DNA of 43,352 nt from Gemmatimonadetes bacterium 13_2_20CM_2_65_7 (GCA_001915025.1 MNDR01000096.1:1-43352), one strand, 5' to 3'. Positions 22,559-31,922 are shown, numbered from the stretch's first letter. Program-made: numbers and translations. Notes: generated from the letters alone by a model not told the origin.

Positions 22559-23668
22559 CGGGCGTGACCAAGATCCGCTCCACAACTCCGCCTGAATCAC
22601 CAGCCAGACGATCAGACAGGGAATCACGTCCAGAGCATACGGGCCAATGACCTGGTTGTAGACGCTCGTCGGTACGAAGAACAGATGCGGCACCGTCTCG
22701 AACAGCAGCACGAGCGCGACGAGCATGGTACGCCACCACGATCGCGCGCTGGTGACATACCAGATCGCGACGCCGGTGGATGCAACGACGAACGACGCGG
22801 ATTCGGACTGGTGATTGAAGATCACGAAGAACAGGAGCACCGAGCACAGCCAGCGCAACCGAAACCGCCCATCAGACCAGCGCGGGCGCTGCGCCACCAG
22901 CGGTGCGAGGAGCAGGAGCGTGCCGGCGAGCTGGATCGGAAGCGACGGTACGCTCGAACCGGAGATGGCTGAGAAGAATCGCATGACAGACTTGCCTTGC
23001 CATGCGCTGCTATCGCGCTGGAGGATCGACCACCACTCGCGGTAGATCGCGACGACACCCGCTGGGGGCAAGACGACAAGTGGCAGCGCGGCGAACAGCA
23101 ATCCGAGGGCGACCACGATCCCCACGAATCGCTCGGGGCGAGGTCGCAGGAGGCCAAGCACGCCGGCGCCCAGCGGATAGATCTTCGTGAACGTGCCAAC
23201 GAGGATCGCCGTGGCGCCCGCGCCATAGTGCTCGCGCTCGAGTGCGACGAATGCCAGGACGATCAGACCGGCCACGAGCGCGTTGCTCTGCGAATTTTGC
23301 AGCGAGCGGAGCATATCGAGAAACACGATGACAAGCGCAACCCGCGCGGCGCGAGCTGGTAGCAATCGCTTCACTCCCCACGCCAGCGTCAGCGCGTTGA
23401 CGCCGTTCCACAGGAGCAAACCGAGCGCCAGCGGGAGAATTGCGAACGGCGCAAAGAGCAGCGGAAACACCGGACTATAAAGGAAGCCGCTCATCTCCCC
23501 CGCGGGCGGGTTGTAGATGTCCGCTCCCGAGATCAGCCGATGGAACGTGTACCGGAATAGCAGGAAGTTGCCCGGATGCCCGACGAGGATCCCCTTCTGA
23601 ACTGTCACCGCAATGGCCGCGGCGGCGAACAGCACAATGACGGGATCGATCTTCCGGAAATTGGCCAT
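22505..23668 (-). CDS. GT87/DUF2029-like polytopic membrane protein
   Basis: A 387-residue integral membrane protein with about nine to ten hydrophobic segments. The N-terminal part (MANFRKIDPVIVLFAAAAIA; a loop with GADIYNPP; GFLYSPVFPLLFAPF) is characteristic of GT87-type (DUF2029) polyprenyl-phosphate-dependent mannosyltransferases. A second membrane-linked motif set, LQNSQSNALVAGLIVLAF and GTFTKIYPLGAGVLGLL, also fits. It would use lipid-linked sugars such as the GT2 product, outside the membrane. ATG 23668 begins the conserved part; an in-frame extension to 23776 is Arg/Gly-rich and unlikely. Its 3' end overlaps the deacetylase gene on the opposite strand by 54 bases. Confidence 0.8.
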   Translation of the reverse strand: MANFRKIDPVIVLFAAAAIAVTVQKGILVGHPGNFLLFRYTFHRLISGADIYNPPAGEMSGFLYSPVFPLLFAPFAILPLALGLLLWNGVNALTLAWGVKRLLPARAARVALVIVFLDMLRSLQNSQSNALVAGLIVLAFVALEREHYGAGATAILVGTFTKIYPLGAGVLGLLRPRPERFVGIVVALGLLFAALPLVVLPPAGVVAIYREWWSILQRDSSAWQGKSVMRFFSAISGSSVPSLPIQLAGTLLLLAPLVAQRPRWSDGRFRLRWLCSVLLFFVIFNHQSESASFVVASTGVAIWYVTSARSWWRTMLVALVLLFETVPHLFFVPTSVYNQVIGPYALDVIPCLIVWLVIQAELWSGSWSRPSRDEQDVSPSEAVANLE

Positions 23669-23710
23669 GGAGTATATTCGTTCCCCTTCCTTCCTTTGTG
23701 GAGATGTCGC

Positions 23711-25189
23711 ATGCGCCGCATTTCTTCGACCCTCTCGGTCCTCGCCTGCACGGGCACCCTGGTTGCCTGCACTCACGAAGTACCAACGACCACCCGAACG
23801 CCCGGCGCCCCCAGGTTCAGCGCAGTCTCGAACGGCGCCTCGATCAATGCCGTCAACGTCAGCCGCGATACCACCGCCCAGAACGAGACTCCCCTCGCGT
23901 TCAATCCCGTGAATCCCGCCAACCTGATCACGGGCAACAACGACTGGAACTACAACGACGGCTGCGGCGTCAACGCCACCTTCGACGGCGGCAAGACGTG
24001 GACGCCCACCCTGCCCAACGGCTTCATCCCCGGGATCACGCGATTCACGAATGATCCCGCCGTGCCCGGCACCGGCACCTACGACTTCGGCGGCGACCCC
24101 GCGGTCGCGTTCAGCCCCGATGGGAACACCGCCTACTTCACCTGTTTCGGTTATCTCGGAAAGACCGTGGCACTATGGCTGAGCCGCTCCACCGATGGCG
24201 GCCGCACCTGGACGGCCGGCGGCCCCGACCATCCGCTCACGCTGGTCAGCGCGTTCACGGGAAATGGAAAAGCGAGAGGCTCGAACGGCCAATTCCCCGA
24301 TCATGAATCCATTCACGTCGCGCTCGACGGCACGATCTACGTCCCGTGGGCGCACTTCGATGGCTTCAGCTCACACTCGCCGATCTTCATCGGCGTGTCG
24401 CACGACGGCGGCGCCAGCTTCGACATCCCCGTCAGGGTCACGAGCGGATCGGTTCACAGCGATCAAGACGCGCGCGTCGTGACCGATCCAGCAACCAGCT
24501 ACGCTTATCTGACCTTCGACAACTCGATCCAGGGCGGCAAAGGCACCGCGATGTTCGTCAGCGTCTCGAAAGACCGTGGCGCAAGCTGGAGCAGGCCGGT
24601 CCTGCTCGCGACGTTCCAGAACCCCGTCTGTCTGTACCCGCCGTACTGCTTCAATATTTCCGGTGGCCAATTCCGCGCTCCCGGCTCCTATCCGGTGCCC
24701 GCGTTCGATCCGACGACCCAGCGCTTGTACGTCGCCTACACGGACATCGTCGGCGGCCTGGCGCAGATTCTGCTCACCTACGCGAACGTCGCCGATATCA
24801 CGAAATGGACGACGCCCGCTATCGTTGCTCCAGCATCCGGCGATCGCATCAACGTCGAGCTCAGCGTCGAGCCGTCAAGCGGCCGCCTCGACATCATGAC
24901 CAATGACCGGAGCTACACGGGCAACACGCTGTTCGATGTCTCCTACATCACGAGCTCCGATGGTGGGAACACTTGGACGACGCGCCGTGTGACGAAACAG
25001 AGCTGGGATCCGGCGCAGTACGGCGTACCGTGCGGCTCCTGCGCGAGCGGCGTGCGGCCCTTCATCGGCGATTACGATGGGATCGTCTCACTGCCGGGCA
25101 GCGCGGCCATGACATGGACCGGACCGGGCAAGACGTTCGGGCTGTATCCGACGAATCTCGAGGTGTTCTTCGTCAGCGTCGCCCCGTAA
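23711..25189 (+). CDS. Exported Asp-box (sialidase-fold) lipoprotein
   Basis: A 492-residue protein. The signal peptide ends in LVACTHE, a lipobox with Cys20 as the likely lipidation site. The mature part is a sialidase-like six-bladed propeller with Asp-boxes FDGGKTWTP, STDGGRTWTA, SHDGGASFD, SKDRGASWSR and SSDGGNTWTT. Early residues NVSRDTTAQNETPLAFNPVN and NNDWNYNDGCGV resemble secreted exo-sialidase-fold proteins whose substrates are unknown; catalytic Arg triads of true sialidases cannot be confirmed by eye. It starts at ATG 23711 with GGAG 10 bases before, 42 bases from the divergent membrane-protein gene, so a short shared promoter region lies between. The EamA exporter reading frame begins right after its stop. 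Confidence 0.83.
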   Translation: MRRISSTLSVLACTGTLVACTHEVPTTTRTPGAPRFSAVSNGASINAVNVSRDTTAQNETPLAFNPVNPANLITGNNDWNYNDGCGVNATFDGGKTWTPTLPNGFIPGITRFTNDPAVPGTGTYDFGGDPAVAFSPDGNTAYFTCFGYLGKTVALWLSRSTDGGRTWTAGGPDHPLTLVSAFTGNGKARGSNGQFPDHESIHVALDGTIYVPWAHFDGFSSHSPIFIGVSHDGGASFDIPVRVTSGSVHSDQDARVVTDPATSYAYLTFDNSIQGGKGTAMFVSVSKDRGASWSRPVLLATFQNPVCLYPPYCFNISGGQFRAPGSYPVPAFDPTTQRLYVAYTDIVGGLAQILLTYANVADITKWTTPAIVAPASGDRINVELSVEPSSGRLDIMTNDRSYTGNTLFDVSYITSSDGGNTWTTRRVTKQSWDPAQYGVPCGSCASGVRPFIGDYDGIVSLPGSAAMTWTGPGKTFGLYPTNLEVFFVSVAP

Positions 25190-25196
25190 CAGCTGG

Positions 25197-26060
25197 CTGC
25201 CGCTCGGCGCGGCGCTGGTTTCGGTCGTCCTCTGGGCCTCCGCGTTCGTCGGCATTCGCGCGGCGGGCCGCGCGTTCTCCCCGGGCGCTCTGGCGCTGGG
25301 ACGATTGGTTGTGGGCAGCCTGCTGCTTGGCGGCCTTCAGGCCACTCGCCCCTTTGTTCGCCCCTCACGCCGCGAGCTGGGTTTGCTGTTGCTCGCCGGA
25401 CTGCTCTGGTTCGGCGTCTACAACGTCGTGCTCAACGACGCCGAGCGTCGTGTCGATGCAGGCACGGCCGCCATGCTCGTCCTCGTCGCGCCAATCATCG
25501 TCGTCGCGCTCGCCGCGGTGTTCCTGAAGGAGCGCACCACGCCGAACCTGCTGCTCGGCGGGGCGCTGGCGTTCGCCGGCGTGGTCGTGATCGGCGTCGC
25601 GACCACGTCGCATCATGCACCGCTCGCGGGCGTCGTGCTGTGCCTAGTCGCGGCGCTGGCGTCAGCGATCGGTGTCGTGGCCGAGAAACCGGTGCTGAAC
25701 CGGGTGACGGCGTTGCAGGTGACGTGGATCTGTTGCGCCGTCGGCGCGATTGTGTGCCTGCCCTTCGCGCCGGTGTTGGTGCGTGAGCTCGGGACCGTTC
25801 CATCCAGCGCCATCGGCTGGCTCGTCTTCCTCGGCGTCTTCCCAACGTCGATCGCGTTCACGACGTGGGCCTATGCGCTCGCCCGCGGTGAGGCCGGACG
25901 TCTCGCCGCGACCGCCTACCTCATTCCACCGATCGCGATCCTCATGAGCTGGCTCATCCTCGGCGAAGTGCCCAGTGTGATCGCCATCGGCGGTGGAGCA
26001 TTGTGCCTGGTCGGCGTGTACATCGCCCGCAAGGAAGCTCGTGCCGTCGCGTCGACTTAG
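25197..26060 (+). CDS. EamA/DMT-family transporter with non-canonical start
   Basis: About 287 residues with ten predicted membrane segments in two EamA halves, the usual size and fold of drug/metabolite transporters (metabolite exporters of the RhaT/YdcZ superfamily). The first helix (LPLGAALVSVVLWASAFVGI) is encoded upstream of the first recognised start (TTG 25305), and the frame has no ATG, GTG or TTG between a stop at 25110 and 25305. CTG 25197, 7 bases after the stop of the previous gene, gives a full-length protein and is my best guess; a frameshift or unusual coupling is possible. The second half shows LVFLGVFPTSIAFTTWAYAL and a final LCLVGVYIARKEARA. Its stop codon interlocks with that of the convergent Asp-box gene (TTAG at 26057-26060). 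The substrate is unknown. Confidence 0.8.
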   Translation: MPLGAALVSVVLWASAFVGIRAAGRAFSPGALALGRLVVGSLLLGGLQATRPFVRPSRRELGLLLLAGLLWFGVYNVVLNDAERRVDAGTAAMLVLVAPIIVVALAAVFLKERTTPNLLLGGALAFAGVVVIGVATTSHHAPLAGVVLCLVAALASAIGVVAEKPVLNRVTALQVTWICCAVGAIVCLPFAPVLVRELGTVPSSAIGWLVFLGVFPTSIAFTTWAYALARGEAGRLAATAYLIPPIAILMSWLILGEVPSVIAIGGGALCLVGVYIARKEARAVAST

Positions 26061-29000
26061 TGCGCGGCCGCCACGCCCTCCCACTGCGCGCGGGTCAGCA
26101 TCGGGATCGGCTCGAGGTGCTTCGCCCCCAGCGCTGAATTGATGCCCGGCAAATCCCGCGCGGCCCATGCATCGAAATCGCGGGCGATGTCGCCCAACTC
26201 GCGCGCAATCGCGTCGGCACGCTCCAGCTGCGTCTGGGTCGGCCCGCCGTCGTAGAACACGATGTTGCCGTACAGCTCCGTGAGATTCTCGCGCAGCCGC
26301 TCCTCGCCCGTGATCATCCCGCCTTCTTTGGTCGCGACGATACGCTTGCGCAGACTATCGACCGTGCTCGACGCCGCGCGCAAACGCCTGGTGAGCGCGT
26401 CTCGCGCCGGCAACTTTGTCACGCGGTCGTCGAGGGCCTGCCGGACCGAGTTGATACGCTCGACCGCGAACGTCATGTCGCCGAGCGCACCCGAGAGTTT
26501 CACCGCGAGATCGAATGCCGCGCGCCGCTCCGCATCGGTGTGCGTGCTCCGTGGATCGGGCACGATGACGAGCTGGGTTGCGTACGTCGCGGTGTCTTTC
26601 GTCATCCTGATCGAGTACGTCCCCGGAAGCACGTGTGGTCCAAACGCGGCGCCGAACGCGGCGCTGGCCGCGGGCGGAACGCGCGGTGCCGGCAGGCGCA
26701 TGGACCACGTCACGCGGCTCAAGCCACGCCGCTTGCTCGTCGGCATGGTGCCAACACGTTTTCCGCTCGCGTCGAAGACCTCGAGCTTCATGTCGCCGAA
26801 GATGTGGCGGCGTCGCTGGTAATACGTGATCACGGCGTCGCTGGGCGGATTCGGCCCCACGTACATCGCGTCGCCGTTCGCCCACCCGCCGCCTCCTTGC
26901 AGCCGCTGCACCGTCGGCCGGCCGGGGAGAAAGGCAACCGAGCTGGCGAGGATCTCCGGCGTCAGCGCGCGGAGCGGCGAGATGTCGTCGATGATCCAAA
27001 TGCCGCGGCCGTGCGTCGCGATCACCAGGTCGTGATCGCGTGGATGTACGGCGAGGTCGCGCACCGCGACGGCCGGCAGGTCGCCGCCCTTGTAGTGCGC
27101 CCACTGCTTGCCGCCATCCACCGAGATCCAGAGCCCGAGCTCAGTACCAAGGAACAGGAGACTCTGGTTGACGAGGTCTTCTTTGATGACGTGCGCATAG
27201 CCGCGCACCGGACTCTCCGGCGCAACGAGTGCCGACCACGTCGCCCCGAAATCGGTCGACTTGTAGGCATAGGGCCGCATGTCGCCGAAGGTATGGACGT
27301 CGAACGTTGCGTAGACCGTACCCGGATCGAAATGGCCCGCTTCGACTGACGAGACCCATGCGTTCTTCGGGAGGCCCTTGATATTGGCCACCACGTTCGT
27401 CCACGTCTTCCCGCCATCGCGCGTCACCTGAAGGTTGCCGTCATCCGTCCCCGCCCAGATCACGTTGGGATTTTTTGGCGACTCCGCGATCGCGTAGATC
27501 GTGGTGTGCATCTCGGCGGACGAATTGTCGACCGTCACGCCGCCGGACTGCTCCTGCCGCTGCTTCGCGGGGTCGTTCGTCGACAGATCGGGCGAGATGC
27601 GCTCCCACGTCTGCCCGAAATCGCGCGAGCGGAACAGGAACTGCGAGCCGATGTAGATGGTGCCCCGCTGCGTAGGGCTGATGTGAATCGGCGTGTTCCA
27701 GTTGAAGCGGAGCTTCTTCTCCTGGTAATGCGGGAGCGGCTGGATGTTGCGATTCTCGTGCGTCTTGCGATTGACGCGCGCGATCCCGCCACCCTGATAC
27801 TCCGCGTACAGGTAATCCGGGTCAGTCGGGTCGACGAACATCCAAAAGCCGTCCCCGCCGTACATGTTCTCCCATTGGTGATTCGTGATGCCGCCCGGAA
27901 ACTCCGACGCGCCGACCCAGGAGCTGTTGTCCTGCAAGCCGCCGTAGACGTGGTAGGGGCGGTCCATGTCGACACTGACGTGATAGAACTGCGAAACCGG
28001 GAGGTTGTCGCCCTTCCACCATTTATTGCCGGCGTCATACGAATACCAGAGACCGCCGTCGTCCCCCGTGATCAGGTGATCGGTGTCGTCCGGATCCACC
28101 CAGACATCATGGAAATCGCCGTGCGCGCCGCCCCCGATGTTGCTGAAGCTCTTGCCACCGTCGGTGCTGACGATCAGACTGCCGTCGGGTTTGTAGACCC
28201 GGTCGGCATCACGCGGATCGACGATCAGGTTCGCGAAATAGAACGGCCGCCAGATCATGTTCTGGCTGCGATCGAGCATCTGCCACGTTTTGCCACCGTT
28301 GTCGGAGCGATACAGCGCGTTCAGCGGCAGCGTCGCCTCGATGAACGCGTAGACGACGTCCGGCTTCGAGGGCGCGACCGCAACAGCGAGGCGTCCCCAC
28401 GGCTTGGGCGGCAATCCGGACGCACTCGTCGATGACAGTTCCATCCACGTGGCCCCACCGTCCGTGCTCTTGAACAACCCCGAGGCGCTCGGCGCCGTCG
28501 CGCTGTCGCCGCCGGAGCGGAACGTCCAGCCACGGCGCCGGAAATCCCACATGCCTGCATAGAGCGTCTTGGGGTGCGCCGGATCCATCGACATCATCGA
28601 GCAGCCGGTCGACAGGTTGCCGCCCTTCAATACCTTGTTCCACGTCTTGCCGCCGTCGCTGGTTTTGTAGACGCCGCGGTCGTCGCTGTCGCTCCACAGT
28701 TTTCCCGGCACGCAGACGTACACGGTGTTGGTTTCGGTAGGATCGACGAGAATCTTGGCGATGTGTTCGGACGTGTTGAGCCCGACATTGGTCCAGTTCT
28801 CGCCGCCGTCCTGCGATCTGTAGACGCCATCGCCGATCGACACGCTGTTGCGCATCCACGCTTCGCCCGTGCCGACCCACACCACTTTGGGATTCTTCGG
28901 ATCGATCGTGATCGCGCCGATCGATTGCACCGGCTGGCGATCGAAGACCGGCTTGAACGAGTTGCCGCCGTTGACCGATTTCCAAACGCCGCCGCTCGCG

Positions 29001-29179
29001 GCGCCGACGTAGATCGTGATGCGCGCGCCTTCATGGACGGCGGCCAGCGCCGCGATCCGGCCACTCATCGCCGCTGAGCCGATGTTGCGGGCGCCCAGGC
29101 CCGCAATCGTTTCGGAGTCCACCTTCACGGCCGGTTGCTGCGTGGCCGCGACGAACGCGATGAGCAGGAGCTGAGTCAT
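26057..29179 (-). CDS. Large exported Asp-box (sortilin/VPS10-like) protein
   Basis: A 1040-residue exported relative of the 1652-4336 protein. It has a short signal peptide (MTQLLLIAFVAATQQ) and then the family opening LGARNIGSAAMSGRIAAL. At least ten Asp-boxes follow, among them SQDGGENWTN, TSDGGKTWNK, STDGGATWME, SDNGGKTWQM, STDGGKSFSN, SRDFGQTWER, TRDGGKTWTN and STDFGATWSA, over residues 65-690. A GRGIWIIDDISPLRAL motif near 735 matches GRGFWVMDDISALRQV of the other copy. A beta-sandwich region and a helical C-terminal segment (about 900-1040) complete it. Some members are annotated as glycosidases; activity here is unproven. It overlaps the next gene downstream in transcription order by no more than a shared stop; upstream its ATG overlaps the lipoprotein-sorting-like gene stop (ATGA), giving a two-gene operon. 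Confidence 0.87.
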   Translation of the reverse strand: MTQLLLIAFVAATQQPAVKVDSETIAGLGARNIGSAAMSGRIAALAAVHEGARITIYVGAASGGVWKSVNGGNSFKPVFDRQPVQSIGAITIDPKNPKVVWVGTGEAWMRNSVSIGDGVYRSQDGGENWTNVGLNTSEHIAKILVDPTETNTVYVCVPGKLWSDSDDRGVYKTSDGGKTWNKVLKGGNLSTGCSMMSMDPAHPKTLYAGMWDFRRRGWTFRSGGDSATAPSASGLFKSTDGGATWMELSSTSASGLPPKPWGRLAVAVAPSKPDVVYAFIEATLPLNALYRSDNGGKTWQMLDRSQNMIWRPFYFANLIVDPRDADRVYKPDGSLIVSTDGGKSFSNIGGGAHGDFHDVWVDPDDTDHLITGDDGGLWYSYDAGNKWWKGDNLPVSQFYHVSVDMDRPYHVYGGLQDNSSWVGASEFPGGITNHQWENMYGGDGFWMFVDPTDPDYLYAEYQGGGIARVNRKTHENRNIQPLPHYQEKKLRFNWNTPIHISPTQRGTIYIGSQFLFRSRDFGQTWERISPDLSTNDPAKQRQEQSGGVTVDNSSAEMHTTIYAIAESPKNPNVIWAGTDDGNLQVTRDGGKTWTNVVANIKGLPKNAWVSSVEAGHFDPGTVYATFDVHTFGDMRPYAYKSTDFGATWSALVAPESPVRGYAHVIKEDLVNQSLLFLGTELGLWISVDGGKQWAHYKGGDLPAVAVRDLAVHPRDHDLVIATHGRGIWIIDDISPLRALTPEILASSVAFLPGRPTVQRLQGGGGWANGDAMYVGPNPPSDAVITYYQRRRHIFGDMKLEVFDASGKRVGTMPTSKRRGLSRVTWSMRLPAPRVPPAASAAFGAAFGPHVLPGTYSIRMTKDTATYATQLVIVPDPRSTHTDAERRAAFDLAVKLSGALGDMTFAVERINSVRQALDDRVTKLPARDALTRRLRAASSTVDSLRKRIVATKEGGMITGEERLRENLTELYGNIVFYDGGPTQTQLERADAIARELGDIARDFDAWAARDLPGINSALGAKHLEPIPMLTRAQWEGVAAAH

Positions 29180-29913
29180 GGGTGAGTCTCCCCTCCCGGC
29201 CTGATGAAGCGCTGGTCGTCGAGCGGGACGTTCGCTTCGATCTTGTCGTAGGTGATTTTCGAGCGGTCCTGGCTGCCGCGCAGTCCGGTCTCCAGGGAAA
29301 ACGGGAGATAGACGCCCGCCACCTGCTTGTAGTCGCCGAGCGAGGTTTCGAGCTCCTGGGGCGCACCGCGAATCATGCGTTGCGTGTTGATTCTGATCGG
29401 GACGTAGTACTCGGTGTCGAGATAGTAAAAACTGACGTCACCGTTCGGGCGCGTGACTTTCAGCTTGTAGGCATCGCTGCCTTCGATCGGCTCGGTGCCT
29501 TGGTACTCGACGCGATTCCCCTTCGCCTGATAGTTCACGAGCGGGCCGTCGAAGTCGGCATCATCGAGAATGCCGTGCATCTCTTCTTCGCCGAGCGACT
29601 CGGGATCGCGCTTGCCCTGCCATGGCTCGATTTTCCAGCCGTTGTGGCCGTCATACGCCGTGATCCCGGTCATGCCCTGGAGCGAAAATTCTTCGCGCAC
29701 GCTGTTCGAGCGTTTGTTCTCCTGCACGACGACCGCCTCGAACCCGTCGTTGCCGGTGAACTTCCCCGTGCGCCGTAACGTCTGTAGCGCCTGCATGCGC
29801 GCGGTGCCGCCGGATGCCTGCACGTATTTCGCGATGAGACTGTCGACGGACTGAGCGGATAGCGGCATCGCGAGCAGCGCGAGCGCAATGACCTTCACGA
29901 GAATGTGTCGCAT
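29176..29913 (-). CDS. Exported outer-membrane lipoprotein-sorting-like protein
   Basis: A 245-residue protein with a signal peptide (MRHILVKVIALALLAMPLSA). The mature chain opens with SLIAKYVQASGGTARMQALQ, then a run of beta strands (RRTGKFTG; GFEAVVVQENKRSNSVREEF; YDGHNGWKIEPW; YKLKVTRPNGDVSFYYLD; LGDYKQVAGVYLPFSLE) as in LolA/LolB-like antiparallel barrels and related outer-membrane lipoprotein-sorting proteins. True LolA function is doubtful because the gene is tied to a large Asp-box protein (4-base overlap), suggesting it helps export or mature that protein, or binds a lipid partner. It starts at ATG 29913 with GAGCTC nearby. No Cys lipobox. Confidence 0.75.
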   Translation of the reverse strand: MRHILVKVIALALLAMPLSAQSVDSLIAKYVQASGGTARMQALQTLRRTGKFTGNDGFEAVVVQENKRSNSVREEFSLQGMTGITAYDGHNGWKIEPWQGKRDPESLGEEEMHGILDDADFDGPLVNYQAKGNRVEYQGTEPIEGSDAYKLKVTRPNGDVSFYYLDTEYYVPIRINTQRMIRGAPQELETSLGDYKQVAGVYLPFSLETGLRGSQDRSKITYDKIEANVPLDDQRFIRPGGETHP

Positions 29914-30001
29914 GCGAGCTCCTGTGCCTGCCGGTTAAAACGGGACGGTGAAAATAGCCGTCGGTCGCGCGCTCGCAACCGAACGCGTACCTTCTCCGCC
30001 C

Positions 30002-30661
30002 ATGGCACGCGTCTCGCCCGCGGATTTCCCGAATCTCACGGTGCTGTCCCACCCGCTGATTCAGCATAAGCTCACGATTCTGCGCGACAAGCGCACCAGC
30101 ACCCGCGACTTCAAACAGCTCGTGAACGAAATCGCGATGCTGATGGCGTACGAGGTCACGAAAGATCTGCCGCTCGAGCCCGTGGAAATCGAAACACCGC
30201 TCGAGAAGACGCACGGCAGCCAGGTCGCGGGGAAGAAGCTGACGCTCGTCCCGATTCTGCGGGCGGGCCTGGGCATGGTGGAAGGGATTTCGCAGCTGAT
30301 TCCATCCGCGCGCGTGGGCCACATCGGGCTGTACCGCAATCATGACACCCTTCAGCCCGTCGATTACTACTTCAAGATCCCTTCCGGTGAGGCAGACCGC
30401 GCGTTCTTCCTGCTCGACCCCATGCTCGCGACGGGCGGCTCCGCGGTCGCCGCCGTCAGCGCCCTGGCCCGCGCTGGGGCGCCGCTACAGCGGATCCGGT
30501 TCATGTGCCTGGTGTCGGCTCCCGAGGGCGTGAAAGCCATGCTCGCCGCTCACCCAACGGTCCCGGTGTACACGGCATCGCTGGACCGAGAGCTCAACTC
30601 CAAGGGGTACATCCTGCCCGGCTTGGGGGATGCGGGCGACCGCTTATTTGGCACCAGGTAG
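30002..30661 (+). CDS. upp: Uracil phosphoribosyltransferase
   Basis: A 219-residue enzyme making UMP from uracil and PRPP in pyrimidine salvage, cytoplasmic. It has the UPRT signatures: [20 protein letters not shown] at the N-terminus, [14 protein letters not shown], the PRPP loop DPMLATGGS, and the uracil-binding [17 protein letters not shown] at the C-terminus. All are intact and the length is normal for the family (about 208-220). ATG 30002 is used; the frame opens 18 codons earlier at 29948 but that extension is not conserved-looking. It stands between the divergent Asp-box operon and the ECF operon, 77 bases from the latter. Confidence 0.96.
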   Translation: MARVSPADFPNLTVLSHPLIQHKLTILRDKRTSTRDFKQLVNEIAMLMAYEVTKDLPLEPVEIETPLEKTHGSQVAGKKLTLVPILRAGLGMVEGISQLIPSARVGHIGLYRNHDTLQPVDYYFKIPSGEADRAFFLLDPMLATGGSAVAAVSALARAGAPLQRIRFMCLVSAPEGVKAMLAAHPTVPVYTASLDRELNSKGYILPGLGDAGDRLFGTR

Positions 30662-30672
30662 AGCCTGCCGAC

Positions 30673-30698
30673 GTAACCCTTTTGCCGTCCTCCGTGTC
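30673..30698 (+). promoter_or_regulatory. Candidate ECF-type promoter of the sigma/HEAT operon
   Basis: GTAACC (30673-30678) followed, after 14 bases, by CGTGTC (30693-30698) resembles ECF promoters with an AAC -35 core and a CGTC-like -10. It lies 40 bases before the GTG start of the ECF sigma gene, where an autoregulated promoter would be expected. Spacing is slightly unusual. Confidence 0.4.
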
Positions 30699-30738
30699 AC
30701 ATCTGTAGTTACGAGCCTGGTCCGTCACCTGGAGCGTC

Positions 30739-31281
30739 GTGGACGAAACACAGCTGATAGCCCGCGTCCGCGCCGGGGACAGCGCCGCAGAGCGAGCGCT
30801 CTATGACGCCCATGTGGATCGGGTGTACCGCCTGGCGTTCCGGCTCGCGGGTGACGACACACTCGCGCAGGATTTCACCCAGGAAACGTTCATCCGGGCA
30901 TTCGACCGGCTCGGCTCGTTCCGTGGCGACGCCGCCTTTTCGACGTGGCTGCACGCCATCACGACGACCGTCGTGCTGAACGGATTGCGCAAGATGAAGC
31001 GGTTTCGCCAGCGTGAAGCAGACATCGATGACGCGCAGAGCATTGGCGTGACGCGTCGAGACGCGGAGCCGGATCTGAAAACGCGACTCAAGAAAGCGAT
31101 CGACGCATTGCCGGAGGGTTACCGCACGGTGTTTGTCATGCACGACGTCGAAGGCTATACACACGAGGAAATCGGCGCGGCATTGGGCGTCGAGACCGGC
31201 ACCTCGAAGGCGCAGCTGTCGCGCGCGCGGGCCAAACTGCGCGTGGCGTTGTCGGATTTCGCGGGAGAGTGGGTACCATGA
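30739..31281 (+). CDS. ECF-family RNA polymerase sigma factor
   Basis: A 180-residue sigma factor with only regions 2 and 4. Region 2 (about 25-95) includes LAQDFTQETFIRAFDRLGSF and the -10-reading segment FSTWLHAITTTVVLNGLRKM. Region 4 (about 120-175) includes LPEGYRTVFVMHDVEGYTHE and the helix-turn-helix IGAALGVETGTSKAQLSRAR. It directs polymerase to a dedicated promoter set, likely including its own operon. A GTG start at 30739 has GGAG at 30731-30734. Its stop overlaps the anti-sigma gene start by 4 bases. The next four genes form one tight block with it. Confidence 0.93.
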   Translation: MDETQLIARVRAGDSAAERALYDAHVDRVYRLAFRLAGDDTLAQDFTQETFIRAFDRLGSFRGDAAFSTWLHAITTTVVLNGLRKMKRFRQREADIDDAQSIGVTRRDAEPDLKTRLKKAIDALPEGYRTVFVMHDVEGYTHEEIGAALGVETGTSKAQLSRARAKLRVALSDFAGEWVP

Positions 31282-31922
31282 TCGACCAGCACGAAGATCC
31301 CAAATTCGAGCAGTGGTTGAAGGATGCGGCGCAGTCGTATAATGCCCCGCGCCCCACTCCCCGCCTGGAGATCTGGAAGCGGATCGAAGAAACGCGTCGC
31401 AACAGACACGTCATCGAGATCCGGCCGTGGATGCGCTGGGCGCTGGCCGCGGCGGCCATCCTGGTGATCGGCATCGGGATCGGTCGCTGGACAGCTCATC
31501 CGCCACGGGCGAACGCTCCCGTTGTCGCGTCGGCTGATAGCGTCAGATCTGATGTCGCCTATCAAGTGGCGGCACAGCAATACCTCACGCGCACCGAAGT
31601 GCTGCTCACCGATTTCCGCGCCCAGCGCGTGCGCGGGCAGCTCGATCCCCAGTTCGTCGCGGCAGCCCGCGACCTGCTGACCACGACGCGGCTGATGCTC
31701 GATTCGCCCGCCGCCAATGATCCGCAGTTGCAGCCGTTGCTCGAGGACTTGGAGCTGGTCCTCGCGCAGATCACACAGCTCCCGGCCGAACCGGGCCGCA
31801 AGAATGAAATGGATTTGATCAATCAGGGACTGAACCAACGCAGCGTTCTGACCCGGCTTCGGACCGCGACTCCCGCGATCCCCGCAGGCCCGGTGCCGGT
31901 GCGTGCACAAGGAGTTTCGTGA
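31278..31922 (+). CDS. Membrane anti-sigma factor-like protein
   Basis: A 214-residue single-pass membrane protein. The cytoplasmic part (1-50) shows FEQWLKDAAQSYNAPRPTPR and LEIWKRIEETRR but no HxxxCxxC zinc motif, so it is not a ZAS-type anti-sigma. The membrane segment is MRWALAAAAILVIGIGIGRW near 54-73. The periplasmic part is helical (TRTEVLLTDFRAQRV; LLTTTRLMLDSPAANDPQLQ; LEDLELVLAQITQL). The start ATG overlaps the sigma factor stop, the classic arrangement for a sigma/anti-sigma pair; the role is inferred from that. The periplasmic helices may receive a signal from the exported HEAT proteins encoded next. Confidence 0.72.
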   Translation: MIDQHEDPKFEQWLKDAAQSYNAPRPTPRLEIWKRIEETRRNRHVIEIRPWMRWALAAAAILVIGIGIGRWTAHPPRANAPVVASADSVRSDVAYQVAAQQYLTRTEVLLTDFRAQRVRGQLDPQFVAAARDLLTTTRLMLDSPAANDPQLQPLLEDLELVLAQITQLPAEPGRKNEMDLINQGLNQRSVLTRLRTATPAIPAGPVPVRAQGVS

